A stretch of DNA of 64,000 bases from Bacillota bacterium (GCA_023454175.1 JAEXRW010000041.1:1-64000); one strand, 5' to 3'. Shown: positions 16,056 to 25,049, counted from the stretch's first letter. The notes: generated from the letters alone by a model not told the origin. Numbers and translations are program-made.

Positions 16056-16823
16056 ATGATCTTTGTAATGGACGTAGGCAATACCAATATCAAATGCGGG
16101 CTTTTTCAGGGGCACGAGATCCAGGCTTCCTGGAGGATGTCGGCCGATAAGGTGCGCACCGCGGATGAATATGGTCTGTCTGTGGTCCAGTTTTTCCAGT
16201 TTGGCGGGTACGATGTGGAAGAGGTGGAGGGGATCATCATCTCTTCCGTCATCCCCTCGCTGAACTACACGCTGGATCACATGTGCGAGACCTATTTTAA
16301 AAAAGTGCCCCTGTTCGTGGGTGCGGGCATCAAAACGGGCATGAATATCCGCTATGATAACCCCAAGGAGCTCGGGCCCGACAGGCTTGTTGATGCCGTC
16401 GGCGCCTTCGATAAGTACCATGGCCCCTGCATCGTGGTGGATTTCGGCACAGCCACCACCTTCTCCTGTGTCGATAAAAACGGGGATTTCGTCGGCGGCG
16501 CCATCTGCCCCGGTGTCAAGATCTCTACGGATGCCCTGGTGCAGCACGCCGCGCGCCTGCCCAAGATCGAGCTGACCAAACCGGCCAGCGTCATGGGGAG
16601 AAACCCGGTGGCCGCCATGCAGAGCGGCATCATCTTCGGCTATGCCGGTATGGTGGACCACCTCATCACGAAGATGCGTGAGGAACTCGGCAGCGACAGT
16701 GTGCATACGGTCGCCACGGGTGGCCTGGCCCGGCTGATCTCGTCTGAAACCAAATGCATCGAATCGGTGGACAGCCGGCTATCGCTCTTTGGGCTGCGCA
16801 TCCTGTACGAGCGGAACCGGTGA
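16056..16823 (+). CDS. coaX: Type III pantothenate kinase
   Basis: It phosphorylates pantothenate with ATP, the first step of CoA synthesis, in the cytoplasm. At 255 aa it has the usual CoaX length. The N-terminal phosphate motif is MDVGNTNIKCGLF. The pantothenate-site region GPDRLVDAVGAF and the second phosphate motif VVDFGTATTFSCVDKNGDFVGG are followed by the GGAICPGV stretch. The ATG at 16056 is chosen for the AGGAG 8 nt upstream and because the longer frame would overlap the preceding gene. Translational coupling to the S-component gene is likely. Confidence 0.93.
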   Translation: MIFVMDVGNTNIKCGLFQGHEIQASWRMSADKVRTADEYGLSVVQFFQFGGYDVEEVEGIIISSVIPSLNYTLDHMCETYFKKVPLFVGAGIKTGMNIRYDNPKELGPDRLVDAVGAFDKYHGPCIVVDFGTATTFSCVDKNGDFVGGAICPGVKISTDALVQHAARLPKIELTKPASVMGRNPVAAMQSGIIFGYAGMVDHLITKMREELGSDSVHTVATGGLARLISSETKCIESVDSRLSLFGLRILYERNR

Positions 16824-16910
16824 TATCGGGTATGTTTCACCGGCCCTGGCGGATACGCATTGTACTGTACGATATTTGTTGTAACATTTGGCTCTATTGA
16901 TACCGGCCGG

Positions 16911-16939
16911 TTGTTTGTGGTGGTAAATTATTGTATATT
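16911..16939 (+). promoter_or_regulatory. Possible promoter of hom
   Basis: TTGTTT (16911-16916), a 17-nt spacer and TATATT (16934-16939). It lies in the gap between coaX and the start of the homoserine dehydrogenase gene. Confidence 0.45.
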
Positions 16940-16985
16940 GAAATCAGGCAGAGTGCGTTCTGCCTGCAGGGCGGGAGTGAAGCAT

Positions 16986-18260
16986 TTGGACAAGGTTTAT
17001 GTGGGGCTGCTCGGCTACGGCAATGTCGGGCAGGGGGTCTACAGGATCCTCACTGAAAACTGCGGGGATATCCGTCACAAGGAAAATCTCGAGATCCAGG
17101 TAAAGAAGATCCTCGTGCGCGACCTCAAAAAGCCGCGCAAGGGCGTGGATATGTCCCTTCTCACCGATGATTATCATGACATTCTGGACGATCCGGAGAT
17201 AACCGTCATAGCGGAGTTCATGGGCAGTGCGGAGCCAGCCCTTACCTACGCGCTCGCCGCATTGGCCAAAGGGAAATCCTTTGTCACCGCAAACAAGGAG
17301 CTGCTTGCCACCCACTGGCACCGCCTCGACAGGGCCGCACGGGAAAATGGCACGGGCCTGTACTATGAAGGCAGCGTGGCGGGGGGCATCCCCATCATCA
17401 AGACCATCAACGATTCCCTGCAGGGCAATAATATCGCTTCCGTGATGGGCATCATCAATGGCACCACCAACTACATCCTCACCGGTATGACGCAGCAAGG
17501 GGAATCCTTCGCCGAGGCGTTGCAGGAGGCCCAGCGGCTGGGCCTGGCCGAGCCTGACCCCACATACGATGTGGAGGGGCTGGATGCGGTATACAAGCTT
17601 TCCATCCTGGCTTCCCTCGCGTTCCATGCGCGTGTGCCGGTGGACCGGATCTACCATGAGGGCATCACCCAGGTGGGTATAGACGATATCCGCAATGCCG
17701 ATGAACTGGGCTATGTCATCAAACTCCTCGCAATGGGCAAAAAGAGCGGCACCTCCATCGAAGCGCGCGTGCATCCCACCATGATCCCCAAAAACCATCC
17801 CCTTGCCGCCGTCAACGGCGCGTTCAACGCCATTTTTATGCATGGCGATGCGGCCGGGGACCTGATGCTGTACGGCAACGGCGCGGGCGGCATGCCCACA
17901 GCCAGCGCGGTGGTGTCCGATATCATCACCGCCTCGCAGGAATGCCACAAATACACCACGTTTTATAATGGCGACCAGCCTGCCGAGGAAGTACGTTTCG
18001 TTACCGACTGGGAGTCGGAGTATTATATACGCCTATCCGCCAGCGACCGTCCCGGCGTGCTGGCCCAGCTGGCAGGTGTTTTCGGGAAATACGGGGTGAA
18101 TATCGCCTACGTCAAGCAGCAGCGGCGGGATGGCGGGATGGCCCCGGTGACGTTCGTCACGTACCTTGCGCGGGAAAAGGCGCTGCGATCGGCCATTGAC
18201 GAGATCGAAAAGCTGCCCGGGGTGGCAAAGGTGGAGAATGTGATCCGGATGGAGAATTGA
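16986..18260 (+). CDS. hom: Homoserine dehydrogenase
   Basis: It reduces aspartate semialdehyde to homoserine for threonine and methionine synthesis. The protein of about 424 aa starts with an NAD(P) fold (VGLLGYGNVGQGVYRIL), then the central catalytic part (NGTTNYILTGM, with DVEGLDAVYKL and ASLAFHARV). It ends in an ACT domain (SASDRPGVLAQLAGVFGKYG) that usually mediates feedback inhibition by threonine. TTG at 16986 is the likely start, with GGGAG 8 nt upstream; a GTG three codons earlier is possible. The open frame upstream of that has no family similarity. It stands apart from thrB/thrC. Confidence 0.93.
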   Translation: MDKVYVGLLGYGNVGQGVYRILTENCGDIRHKENLEIQVKKILVRDLKKPRKGVDMSLLTDDYHDILDDPEITVIAEFMGSAEPALTYALAALAKGKSFVTANKELLATHWHRLDRAARENGTGLYYEGSVAGGIPIIKTINDSLQGNNIASVMGIINGTTNYILTGMTQQGESFAEALQEAQRLGLAEPDPTYDVEGLDAVYKLSILASLAFHARVPVDRIYHEGITQVGIDDIRNADELGYVIKLLAMGKKSGTSIEARVHPTMIPKNHPLAAVNGAFNAIFMHGDAAGDLMLYGNGAGGMPTASAVVSDIITASQECHKYTTFYNGDQPAEEVRFVTDWESEYYIRLSASDRPGVLAQLAGVFGKYGVNIAYVKQQRRDGGMAPVTFVTYLAREKALRSAIDEIEKLPGVAKVENVIRMEN

Positions 18261-18290
18261 CCCCGTCCGGTCAAATAGGAGGATAGATCG

Positions 18291-18638
18291 ATGATTATTC
18301 GTAAGGACGATATGACGGTGGATATCCGTCATCAGTTGCGCGGCGGACAGGGCGATGTCGATATCACCAACCTGGTGCCCAAGGAGTCCCTGCACCCCAA
18401 GGTAAGGCTTTTCGGGAAAATGCTCATCGAGCCGGGTTGCTCCATCGGCGCGCATACGCATGAAAAGGAGACCGAGTTTTACTACATCCTCAGCGGCGAG
18501 GGCGTCTTTGACGATAATGGAAAGATAACTACCGTTTATGCAGGGGATAATACATTTACCGGCGGCGGTGACTACCACGCCCTGGCCAATAAAACGGACC
18601 GGCCTTTGGAAGTCCTGGCTGTCATCGTGCTGGACTAG
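18291..18638 (+). CDS. Cupin-domain protein
   Basis: A single-domain cupin of 115 aa. Motif 1 is GCSIGAHTHEKETEFYYILSG (three His/Glu metal ligands) and motif 2 is DNTFTGGGDYHALAN. A metal-dependent small-molecule enzyme or binding role is usual for such proteins; the substrate is unknown. AGGAGG precedes the ATG. It lies 30 bases after hom and may be co-transcribed with it. Confidence 0.8.
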   Translation: MIIRKDDMTVDIRHQLRGGQGDVDITNLVPKESLHPKVRLFGKMLIEPGCSIGAHTHEKETEFYYILSGEGVFDDNGKITTVYAGDNTFTGGGDYHALANKTDRPLEVLAVIVLD

Positions 18639-18789
18639 GCCGGAGGTTGAATTGAATGGATCGTATCCACTGTATCTTTGCAGTTGGATTGAATTGACCT
18701 TTTGATTATAAAGGGGTGGATATTATCTTATCCGCCTCTTTCGATTATGGCAGAAAATGTCCCTTCCCTGCATGCCGGAGGTTCAATTC

Positions 18790-19259
18790 ATGGAGACCTT
18801 CCGATTCGATGCCGTCATCGTCCGGAGCGACGAACGCGGCGCCAGCGCCTTCGTCCATTTCCCATATGATCTGTTATCCACGTTCGGGAGCAAAAGCCAG
18901 GTGAAGGTGGCGTGTGCGTTCGATGGCGTCCCCTGCCGCGGCTCCTTCGTGGATATGGGCACTGGCCCTGTGATCGGTTATCCGGAAGTCGATACGGGAT
19001 CATATCGGCAAACAGGTAGGGGCTACAGTCCACGTCTGTCTTTGGAAGGATGAAGTGCCCGGGGTGGATATCCCGGTGGAACTGGGAAAAGGCGTTTGCT
19101 TCACATCCGGAAGCATGGGTGAACTTCAAAAAGCTCTCCTGCAGTCACCGCCGGGAGTATGCCGCCTGGATCCAAGAGGCTAAAAAAGAAGAAATGCGCC
19201 TGTTACGCGCGCAAAAGGCGGCTGCCATGCTCCTTGGGTGCCAGATCACCCAACCTTGA
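18790..19259 (+). pseudogene. DUF1905/YdeI-like protein, broken by two frameshifts
   Basis: The ATG at 18790, behind GGAGG, opens METFRFDAVIVRSDERGASA and runs to VPCRGSFVDMGTGPVIG, typical of DUF1905. Continuity is then lost. One extra base near 18982 shifts to a frame reading RKSIRDHIGKQVGATVHVCL and DIPVELGK. A second extra G near 19091 shifts again to FASHPEAWVNFKKLSCSHRREYAAWIQEAKK, the conserved OmdA/YdeI C-terminus. Joined, the three pieces give a normal-length family member of about 155 aa. Two independent single-base insertions argue for decay, though sequencing error is not excluded. Confidence 0.8.
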
Positions 19260-19275
19260 TTGGATTCGCTGCTTT

Positions 19276-20043
19276 TTACTGTTTGAAATGTACATCCCGG
19301 ATGAACGCGCAGAAATTTTCATACCCCACGCCATCAGCTGAGAATTCCAGCAGAATATCGCTTTTGAAAGCCACCGCATAGGCGTGGGTTCCATAGATAT
19401 AGCCCACCACGTCTGTCCCGTCGAAGAGCTTTTCATGGAAGGGCTTGTCGAAGTTGTATTTTTGCGTGTTGGACCATTCCGTCATGGAATCCGATACGGT
19501 TTGTTTCAGGATGATCGTATCCTGCCCGTTTTTGTACGCCGTTTCGATGATGGTGTTGAATCCGTCATGGAATACCTCCGCGGTCTCAAAGGCGTATCCC
19601 GCCGAGCTATTGTATGCGACCTTTCTCCCCAGTGCGTTTTTGACCTCGTCGATGGAGCTGTACAGGGTGGTCCCCTGGGCATTGGCTGCGGTGCCTGCTG
19701 TGTTGTCCCCTTTTCCGGAGGTCATGTTTGCTCCGCCGGCAAAGAATTTGACCACAGTGTTGTACGCCGTGGATGCCGTTGCCCTGCCCCAGGATGTCGC
19801 ACCCAGGAGCACGGCCAGCACCAGGCACGAGGCAACGGGGATCCAAAGCCCTTTCGAGGTATACCAGGGCCTTTTCTCCCTTTTCCGGGTTTTGAACGCC
19901 GCATGATTCCCGGTCAGCCATGTTTTCGGCGGGATGTCTTTGTCTGCGATGGTTGCAGCACGGCGCCCTGCCCGCTCATTGCCTGCCTGGTTGAAAACGT
20001 CCGGGTTTTGTTTCAGGTAATTTTCGATTTTACCCCTGCTCAT
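19276..20043 (-). CDS. Membrane-anchored protein of unknown function, anti-sigma-like topology
   Basis: 255 aa: about 66 cytoplasmic residues with basic runs (KTRKREKRP), one membrane helix at 69-87, then an extracytoplasmic part of about 165 residues. That part holds YSSIDEVKNALGRKVAY and a C-terminal region (KLFDGTDVVGYIYG...SADGVGYENFCAFIRDV) that resembles DUF4367-type exported domains. The layout is that of an anti-sigma or sensory anchor, and an ECF sigma gene lies 0.8 kb away on the other strand, but no zinc-binding HxxxCxxC is present. The function is not established. Confidence 0.5.
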   Translation of the reverse strand: MSRGKIENYLKQNPDVFNQAGNERAGRRAATIADKDIPPKTWLTGNHAAFKTRKREKRPWYTSKGLWIPVASCLVLAVLLGATSWGRATASTAYNTVVKFFAGGANMTSGKGDNTAGTAANAQGTTLYSSIDEVKNALGRKVAYNSSAGYAFETAEVFHDGFNTIIETAYKNGQDTIILKQTVSDSMTEWSNTQKYNFDKPFHEKLFDGTDVVGYIYGTHAYAVAFKSDILLEFSADGVGYENFCAFIRDVHFKQ

Positions 20044-20120
20044 CGTGCCACCTGATATAGATTTGATTCGTTCTTACGGCTTATTATAAACTATTTTGGC
20101 AGAAGATTCTATGGTATTGT

Positions 20121-20151
20121 AAAAGGGCCGCCTGATACCGGCAGCCCTTTT
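20121..20151 (-). terminator. Terminator after the secreted-protein gene
   Basis: AAAAGGGC and GCCCTTTT form a perfect 8-bp stem, ending in TTTTAC on the minus strand, 10 bases past the stop codon. Confidence 0.75.
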
Positions 20152-20161
20152 ACCGGGAATG

Positions 20162-20704
20162 CTAGCCGATATACATTCCGTTCGTGCACGTACTGCATGA
20201 ACCGGCATTCATGCTCGTGTGCGTCCCAAATGTCCTGTAATAGTATCCGGGCGTTACGTTGTAAACCTGAGAATGCTGTACATACGTTCCGTTGGCTGAA
20301 TTCGAGATGGTGGCCATCGTGTGCCAGGAGCCGTCGTAATAGCATTGGAGTTTCAGGATCACGCGCACCGCCGGATCCGACGGCCAGCATCCCGTATCCC
20401 CCCAGATCCTGCAGGAGCTTGATGACAGCCTGCTGATGGAGGAGTTCCCATGTATGAAGGCGTCATCGCTGACCGCGGCCAGCATTTGGCCGGTCTTGCC
20501 CCCATCGGATGATGCGGTGGCGATATAGGGGTCTGTAGAGATATCAGACGCAGGTGGAATGTTCTTGCTGCCTGCCGTTGGGGCGGGCAGGGCTCTGGTG
20601 GGCGCGTTGCCGCCTTCGGCAAAGGAGATGTTGCAGCAGACGGCAATAATGCTGACCAGGACAGTGACCGCTACCAGTATCCGGAACAGTTTGGTTGTCT
20701 TCAT
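20162..20704 (-). CDS. Secreted protein of unknown function
   Basis: 180 aa from the ATG at 20704, which has GGAGG 8 nt upstream; in-frame upstream codons lack one. A clear signal peptide (KTTKLFRILVAV...ISFAEG) is cleaved after SFA-like residues. A Pro/Ala-rich linker follows, then a compact Ser/Cys/Tyr-rich domain with four late cysteines (SSSCRIWGDTGCW, GSCSTCTNGMYIG) and YYDGSWHTMATIS. Tandem aromatic beta-strands suggest a small disulfide-bonded beta domain. It diverges from the ECF sigma gene. Confidence 0.65.
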   Translation of the reverse strand: MKTTKLFRILVAVTVLVSIIAVCCNISFAEGGNAPTRALPAPTAGSKNIPPASDISTDPYIATASSDGGKTGQMLAAVSDDAFIHGNSSISRLSSSSCRIWGDTGCWPSDPAVRVILKLQCYYDGSWHTMATISNSANGTYVQHSQVYNVTPGYYYRTFGTHTSMNAGSCSTCTNGMYIG

Positions 20705-20875
20705 ATACATTACCTCCTGTGCGATTTGTATATATAACTCTAGATTTTTCATAAAGTGCTGTTTTTTGATGGCTTTTTACACGAAATATAATTAGACGAT
20801 AAATTTGGATGAAGATATGGTGTTATAATATTGCCGGTGTTGCTTGCACAAAAAGATAAAAAGGAACAATGCCAT

Positions 20876-21349
20876 ATGCCAGATATCCCCAAGCTGTTTA
20901 AAACCCATTACAAGCTGTTGTTCCGCATCATTTATGCATATACGCAAAATATCGAGGATACCAAGGATGTCTTGCAGGATACATTCATCAGGGCTTTTAA
21001 AGGCTACCGCTCCGATATCCCCGAGGATAAACTCCTGCCCTGGATCATCGTCATCGCAAAAAACACTGCAAAAACGTTCATCAAAAGGCAAAACGTCTAC
21101 AGGATCACCGGGGAGATCGCCGATTTTGCCGTGCAAAACGAGCCGGACTTCCTGGAATTCATGCTCCATGAATCCATCAGCGCATGTCTGCTCACCATCC
21201 CCGATGACCTGCGTGATCTGCTGAAAATGAACCTCGTCGATTCAGTACCCCTGAAAAAAGTCGCCCGTGTCAGCAATGTCCCCTACTCCACCCTCCGGTA
21301 CTGGCAGAGCCGTTTGTTCCATGACCTGAAGCACCTCATTAGGGAATAA
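20876..21349 (+). CDS. ECF-family RNA polymerase sigma factor
   Basis: About 157 aa, beginning MPDIPKLFKTHYKLLFRII. Region 2 includes AYTQNIEDTKDVLQDTFIRAF, followed by PWIIVIAKNTAKTFIKR. The C-terminal region 4 helix-turn-helix (PLKKVARVSNVPYSTLRYW) is slightly degenerate. The ATG at 20876 has AAGGAA 9 nt upstream; the longer frame starts at a TTG without one. It may direct the divergent secreted-protein gene. A MITE-like element follows the stop codon at once. Confidence 0.8.
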   Translation: MPDIPKLFKTHYKLLFRIIYAYTQNIEDTKDVLQDTFIRAFKGYRSDIPEDKLLPWIIVIAKNTAKTFIKRQNVYRITGEIADFAVQNEPDFLEFMLHESISACLLTIPDDLRDLLKMNLVDSVPLKKVARVSNVPYSTLRYWQSRLFHDLKHLIRE

Positions 21350-21350
21350 A

Positions 21351-21623
21351 GGAAGCGCTGATTAAATGAGGGCGATAAGATTTGCGAGGAAATTTGCGTG
21401 CGCCGTGCGCTTATGCCAAAGGAGCAAAAACGAAGAACAGCATCGTGCTGTTTCAATAGCAGCGTTATTTTGGAGTTTTTAGCGACACAGCCTTCGTATT
21501 GACCCTTGACGCCCGGATACTGTGGTAACCGTTTGTAGTATCAACGTTCAACGCCGTAGGCGTTATGCCACTTTCCAATACCGGCAAATTAACCGCAAAG
21601 ATATCGCATGATAAATCATTTCC
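21351..21623. mobile_element. MITE-like repeat, copy 2
   Basis: A 273-bp non-coding element with ends GGAAGCGCTGATTAA and TGATAAATCATTTCC. The blocks GAGGGCG, GATTTGCGAGGAAATTTG, GCGACACAG and CAAATTAACCGCAAAGA match the copy at 15220-15375. About 100 extra bases sit between the last two blocks. It is inserted between the sigma-factor gene and the histidine kinase gene. Confidence 0.65.
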
Positions 21624-21772
21624 TAAACATTTCCAAATTCTTTTCTGGAAAATTTTCATTTTCAACCTCACTTTTTGTAATATGAATGGTTATATTTACA
21701 GTACCCAGTCCGTACCATACCCTGTTTAATTCTGGTTTTATTTGTTTTTTTATTGTTTGGGAGGCCTGTAGG

Positions 21773-22615
21773 ATGGACAAGTTGGCCGGGGACCGGAAGC
21801 CGCAGGAATATGAGGCGCTCCTGAAGGCGCAGTCCGATTTCTTCACGAATATCTCGCACGAGCTCAAAACGCCGCTTTCCATCATTCTCATCCAGATCGA
21901 ATTAATGAAACTATACCGGGATGACCCGGCCAAAATAGAGGAGCTCATCGCCGTCACCGAACAAAATGCCTACAGGCTCACCAGGCTGGCTGGCAACATG
22001 CTGGACCTGGGCAGGATCGAATCCGGATTCGCGCAGGTGTGCCTTGTGAATGCAGATATCGTGGCCCTGGTCCACAGCCTGTATGATTCGGTGAAGACGT
22101 TTACCGAAGCCAAGTCCATATGCCTGGAGTTTCATTCCAATGTCACGTGCAGGGTCATGCCTGTGGATATGGATAAGATGGAGCGTATCGTCCTGAATCT
22201 TCTGTCCAATGCCATCAAGCATACATGGGAAGGCGGACATATCCGTATATCGCTGGACGTACAGAGCACACACATCCTTCTTTCCGTAACCGACACGGGC
22301 GAAGGCATCCCGGCGGATAAGCTGGAGATCATATTTGACCGCTTTGCCCAGGTGGATACTTCCCTCACCCGAAAAAACGGGGGGGCCGGCATCGGCCTCT
22401 CCCTCATCAAATCCTTTGTCGGGCATTTGGGCGGCCGGATATGGGTCGCCAGTGAACACGGCAAGGGCAGCACGTTCTATGTGGAATTGCCCGTCCTGCC
22501 GGTGGAGGCACAGATGATCTGCGATGAAGTGGAGGGGATGGGCATCGGCAAAAAGGTCGAGCTGGAGTTTTCCGATATCATCTTCAGCGCCAGCCCCTGG
22601 ACCTGCAGTGCATAA
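21773..22615 (+). CDS. Soluble histidine kinase lacking a sensor domain
   Basis: 280 aa, consisting only of the kinase core. The H box SDFFTNISHELKTPLSIIL has His29, and the N box is NLLSNAIKH. The G boxes are TDTGEGIP and NGGAGIGLSLIKSFVGHLGG, with GKGSTFYVELPV closing the ATPase domain. No membrane segment or PAS/HAMP precedes it, and no response regulator is adjacent. GGGAGG is 8 nt before the ATG, so the short form appears translatable. A MITE-like element lies just upstream, so the sensor part may have been lost. The last 40 residues (after VEAQMICDEV) are unlike usual kinases. Confidence 0.8.
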   Translation: MDKLAGDRKPQEYEALLKAQSDFFTNISHELKTPLSIILIQIELMKLYRDDPAKIEELIAVTEQNAYRLTRLAGNMLDLGRIESGFAQVCLVNADIVALVHSLYDSVKTFTEAKSICLEFHSNVTCRVMPVDMDKMERIVLNLLSNAIKHTWEGGHIRISLDVQSTHILLSVTDTGEGIPADKLEIIFDRFAQVDTSLTRKNGGAGIGLSLIKSFVGHLGGRIWVASEHGKGSTFYVELPVLPVEAQMICDEVEGMGIGKKVELEFSDIIFSASPWTCSA

Positions 22616-22631
22616 ACTGGAGTACCACGCA

Positions 22632-22674
22632 AGCCGGAGCGGATGTCTACCCCCCTAGTACGTCCGCTCCGGCT
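22632..22674 (+). terminator. Terminator after the histidine kinase
   Basis: AGCCGGAGCGGA and TCCGCTCCGGCT form a perfect 12-bp stem, followed by ATGTTTTTTTC. A second hairpin (AGCCTGGCT/AGCCAGGCT) lies about 30 bases on. Confidence 0.85.
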
Positions 22675-22760
22675 ATGTTTTTTTCTGAGAGATAGGAGCA
22701 GCCTGGCTTTGGTGTGCAGGAGCCAGGCTGTTATTATTTGAGGTGCTGTTCCCTGCAGGG

Positions 22761-24098
22761 CTATTCGGCGGTTCCACCCTGCAATGCGTTCGGATTTGAT
22801 CCGGTCCCGGCAGGGTTTCCTGCCGCCTGTATTTCCGCTCCCACCCCCTGCGGTACATAGACTTCCTTTGGCGCCTTGATGACGAATACCACCGTCAATA
22901 GCAGCACGACTGCGGCGACGATACCGATGATGAGGTAGGGCGCTACATTGTCCAGGAGCAGCCCGTAGATCACCGCGCCCACCGGCACTGCGGCCTGGCA
23001 GAAAAATCCCAGTATGGCGTAAAAGCGCGAGCGCATTTCGGTGGGTACCATTGTCTGCATGTTCACCTGCAGCGGCATGTTCACCCAGGTGTTGAGGAAT
23101 CCGATTGCGAAAAGCGTTGCCGCCAGTACGCCGAAATACGTCCAGGTCGCGCCCCCCAGCCACGTACCCACGATTGGGAAAAATGCGCCTGCCGTCAGCA
23201 GGAATACGATACCCTGCCCCACCATTCCCCGTTTCATCAGCTTTTCGGCGCCCACCTTTTTAAATATCCCGCCGGTATAGAGGTTCCCGGCCAGCAGGCC
23301 TGCCATGAAGCCGGCCAGCAGCAGGCTGTATTGCAGGTAGTCAAAACCGATGGTCTTGGTGGTGATGTAGGGCATTACGATCTCAAAAATGGGGTTGACC
23401 AGGAAATTCAGCACGCAGGCAAATATGAAAAGGATCATAAGGCCTCTTGCCTTGCCGATGAACCGGATAGCCTGCCTGATCTCATGCATGAAGGTGGATA
23501 CGCTCATCTTCCCTTTATCCTGCGTGGTCTTCCTGTATTTCAGGCAGGATTCCAGTATTGCCGAGATGGCGAAGGATGCAGCGTTGATGATGAGGACCCA
23601 TTGGATCCCGATCAGGCCAAAGATAACGCCGCCCAGTACCGGCCCGGCGATCATCGTGATGGCGTCTGCGCTTCCCTTTGCCGCATTCACCTTCGGCAGG
23701 TCTTCCTGGTTGGCCAGGTCGGGCAGGATACCGTCAGATGCCGCGTTAAAAAGGCTGTCCATGAGCGAGACCAGCACCTGGAGCACGAAAAGGATGGTGA
23801 GGTTCAGTGCGTTGAATAGGGCTGTCAGCGCCAGCGTTCCCACCAGGAGGCCCCGCGCGATATCGGCGATGACCATCATGTGTTTCCGGTTCAGCCGGTC
23901 TCCCAGCACGCCTGCAAACGGCGCGCACAGCAGCATGGGTGCCAGCAGTGCGATGGTGAAAAGGCCCATCATCGTACCCGAGCCCGTCGTTTTCAGGATG
24001 AAAAGCGGGATGGCGATGAGCTGGATGCCGGTTCCTGCCAGGGAGATCAGCCGGCCTGATACCAGTAGTGCGATGTTTCGTTTCTGGATGGCGTTCAT
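22761..24098 (-). CDS. MFS transporter (drug-efflux type)
   Basis: A 12-helix major-facilitator protein of about 445 aa. It begins MNAIQKRNIALLVSGRLISL, with the loop 2-3 motif GVLGDRLNRKHMM and a long hydrophobic pattern typical of the EntS/MdfA-like 'MFS_3' group that exports drugs or siderophores. The C-terminal tail is Gly/Pro/Asn-rich and cytoplasmic. The ATG at 24098 has GAGG 8 nt upstream and is preferred to the longer frame. No regulator is next to it and the substrate is unknown. Confidence 0.85.
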   Translation of the reverse strand: MNAIQKRNIALLVSGRLISLAGTGIQLIAIPLFILKTTGSGTMMGLFTIALLAPMLLCAPFAGVLGDRLNRKHMMVIADIARGLLVGTLALTALFNALNLTILFVLQVLVSLMDSLFNAASDGILPDLANQEDLPKVNAAKGSADAITMIAGPVLGGVIFGLIGIQWVLIINAASFAISAILESCLKYRKTTQDKGKMSVSTFMHEIRQAIRFIGKARGLMILFIFACVLNFLVNPIFEIVMPYITTKTIGFDYLQYSLLLAGFMAGLLAGNLYTGGIFKKVGAEKLMKRGMVGQGIVFLLTAGAFFPIVGTWLGGATWTYFGVLAATLFAIGFLNTWVNMPLQVNMQTMVPTEMRSRFYAILGFFCQAAVPVGAVIYGLLLDNVAPYLIIGIVAAVVLLLTVVFVIKAPKEVYVPQGVGAEIQAAGNPAGTGSNPNALQGGTAE

Positions 24099-24315
24099 GA
24101 TGATTACCTCGTTTATATAAAAATTAAAATAGCGTTCAATTTCAATCGGCATGATTCATCCGGTTACAGGGTCGTGTTCTTCATCGGAGTTATGCTTATG
24201 CATATGCCCCCTGGCGGTCCGGGAGGAGTGATCTCCGCTAGCATCCTCCCCCCGTCGGCTTTTATCGTCAAACAGCTTTCACTGTGGCTTTCCTGGCTTC
24301 TCCAGGGAAGGTATT

Positions 24316-25032
24316 TTATAGCACCGTGACCTTATCCAGTTTCGCTCCGCAGCTGGCCAGCATCACATACGTCACGCGGTCCATCATCGCCCCGTCAAAG
24401 ATCGCCTTCTTGGCGTCGAGCTTGAAGCTCACGTTGATGAGCGTTGCGCCGTTGAAAGTCGCCTCTTTGATGTCGCTGTATTTAAAGGTCGCCCCGTTGA
24501 TCTTGGCTCCGTCCAGGTTCGCCTTGCCCAGGTTGCACATGTGCAGTTCGGTATTGGTCATCACTACGCCCTTCAGGCTCGCCTTTTCCAGGCCGGATTT
24601 GTTGAATTTCACGTTTGTCAGGTCCGCGCCGTCAAAGATGGATTTTTCCAGGTCGCTGCATTTGAAGGAGCTGCCCGTCAGCACCGCGTTTGTGAAGTTG
24701 GCCCCCTCCAGGTCGCTGTAGTTAAATTTGCCGTCCACGGCTTTGATGTCGTGGAAGTCCACCCGGTTGCCGTCCAGCATGGAAAAGTCGATGCCCACGC
24801 GCTGCTGGAGTTCCCGCGTCTTGGCTTGGATGCTCTCCATGATCTCGGATATTTCACCTACGGATTCCACAGCCTTCTTGAATGCCGCTTCCTCGTCGTA
24901 TCCTTCCTTGCGCAGGTCGGCCAGCTTTTCCTGCAGGTCGGTATACAGTTCGTCTTTGATCTCTCGTATCGCCCTGGATTCCTCATAAGGCGCAAACACC
25001 GTGTCCAGGTATTGCTTCAGTCGCTCGTTCAT
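24316..25032 (-). CDS. Pentapeptide-repeat protein with an N-terminal helical 'permease-prefix' domain
   Basis: 238 aa. Residues 1-70 (NERLKQYLDTVFAPYEESRA, EIKDELYTDLQEKLADLRKEGYDEEAAFKKAVESVGE) match the helical domain found in front of DUF1700-like and permease-prefix proteins that are usually encoded next to PadR regulators. Residues 85-235 are pentapeptide repeats (DLEGANF, DLEKSIFDGADLTNVKF, NLGKANLDGAKI), predicted to form a right-handed beta helix. It follows padR by 17 bases and is probably repressed by it. No membrane segment is seen. Confidence 0.8.
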   Translation of the reverse strand: MNERLKQYLDTVFAPYEESRAIREIKDELYTDLQEKLADLRKEGYDEEAAFKKAVESVGEISEIMESIQAKTRELQQRVGIDFSMLDGNRVDFHDIKAVDGKFNYSDLEGANFTNAVLTGSSFKCSDLEKSIFDGADLTNVKFNKSGLEKASLKGVVMTNTELHMCNLGKANLDGAKINGATFKYSDIKEATFNGATLINVSFKLDAKKAIFDGAMMDRVTYVMLASCGAKLDKVTVL

Positions 25033-25049
25033 TTCTTTTCATTCCTTCC

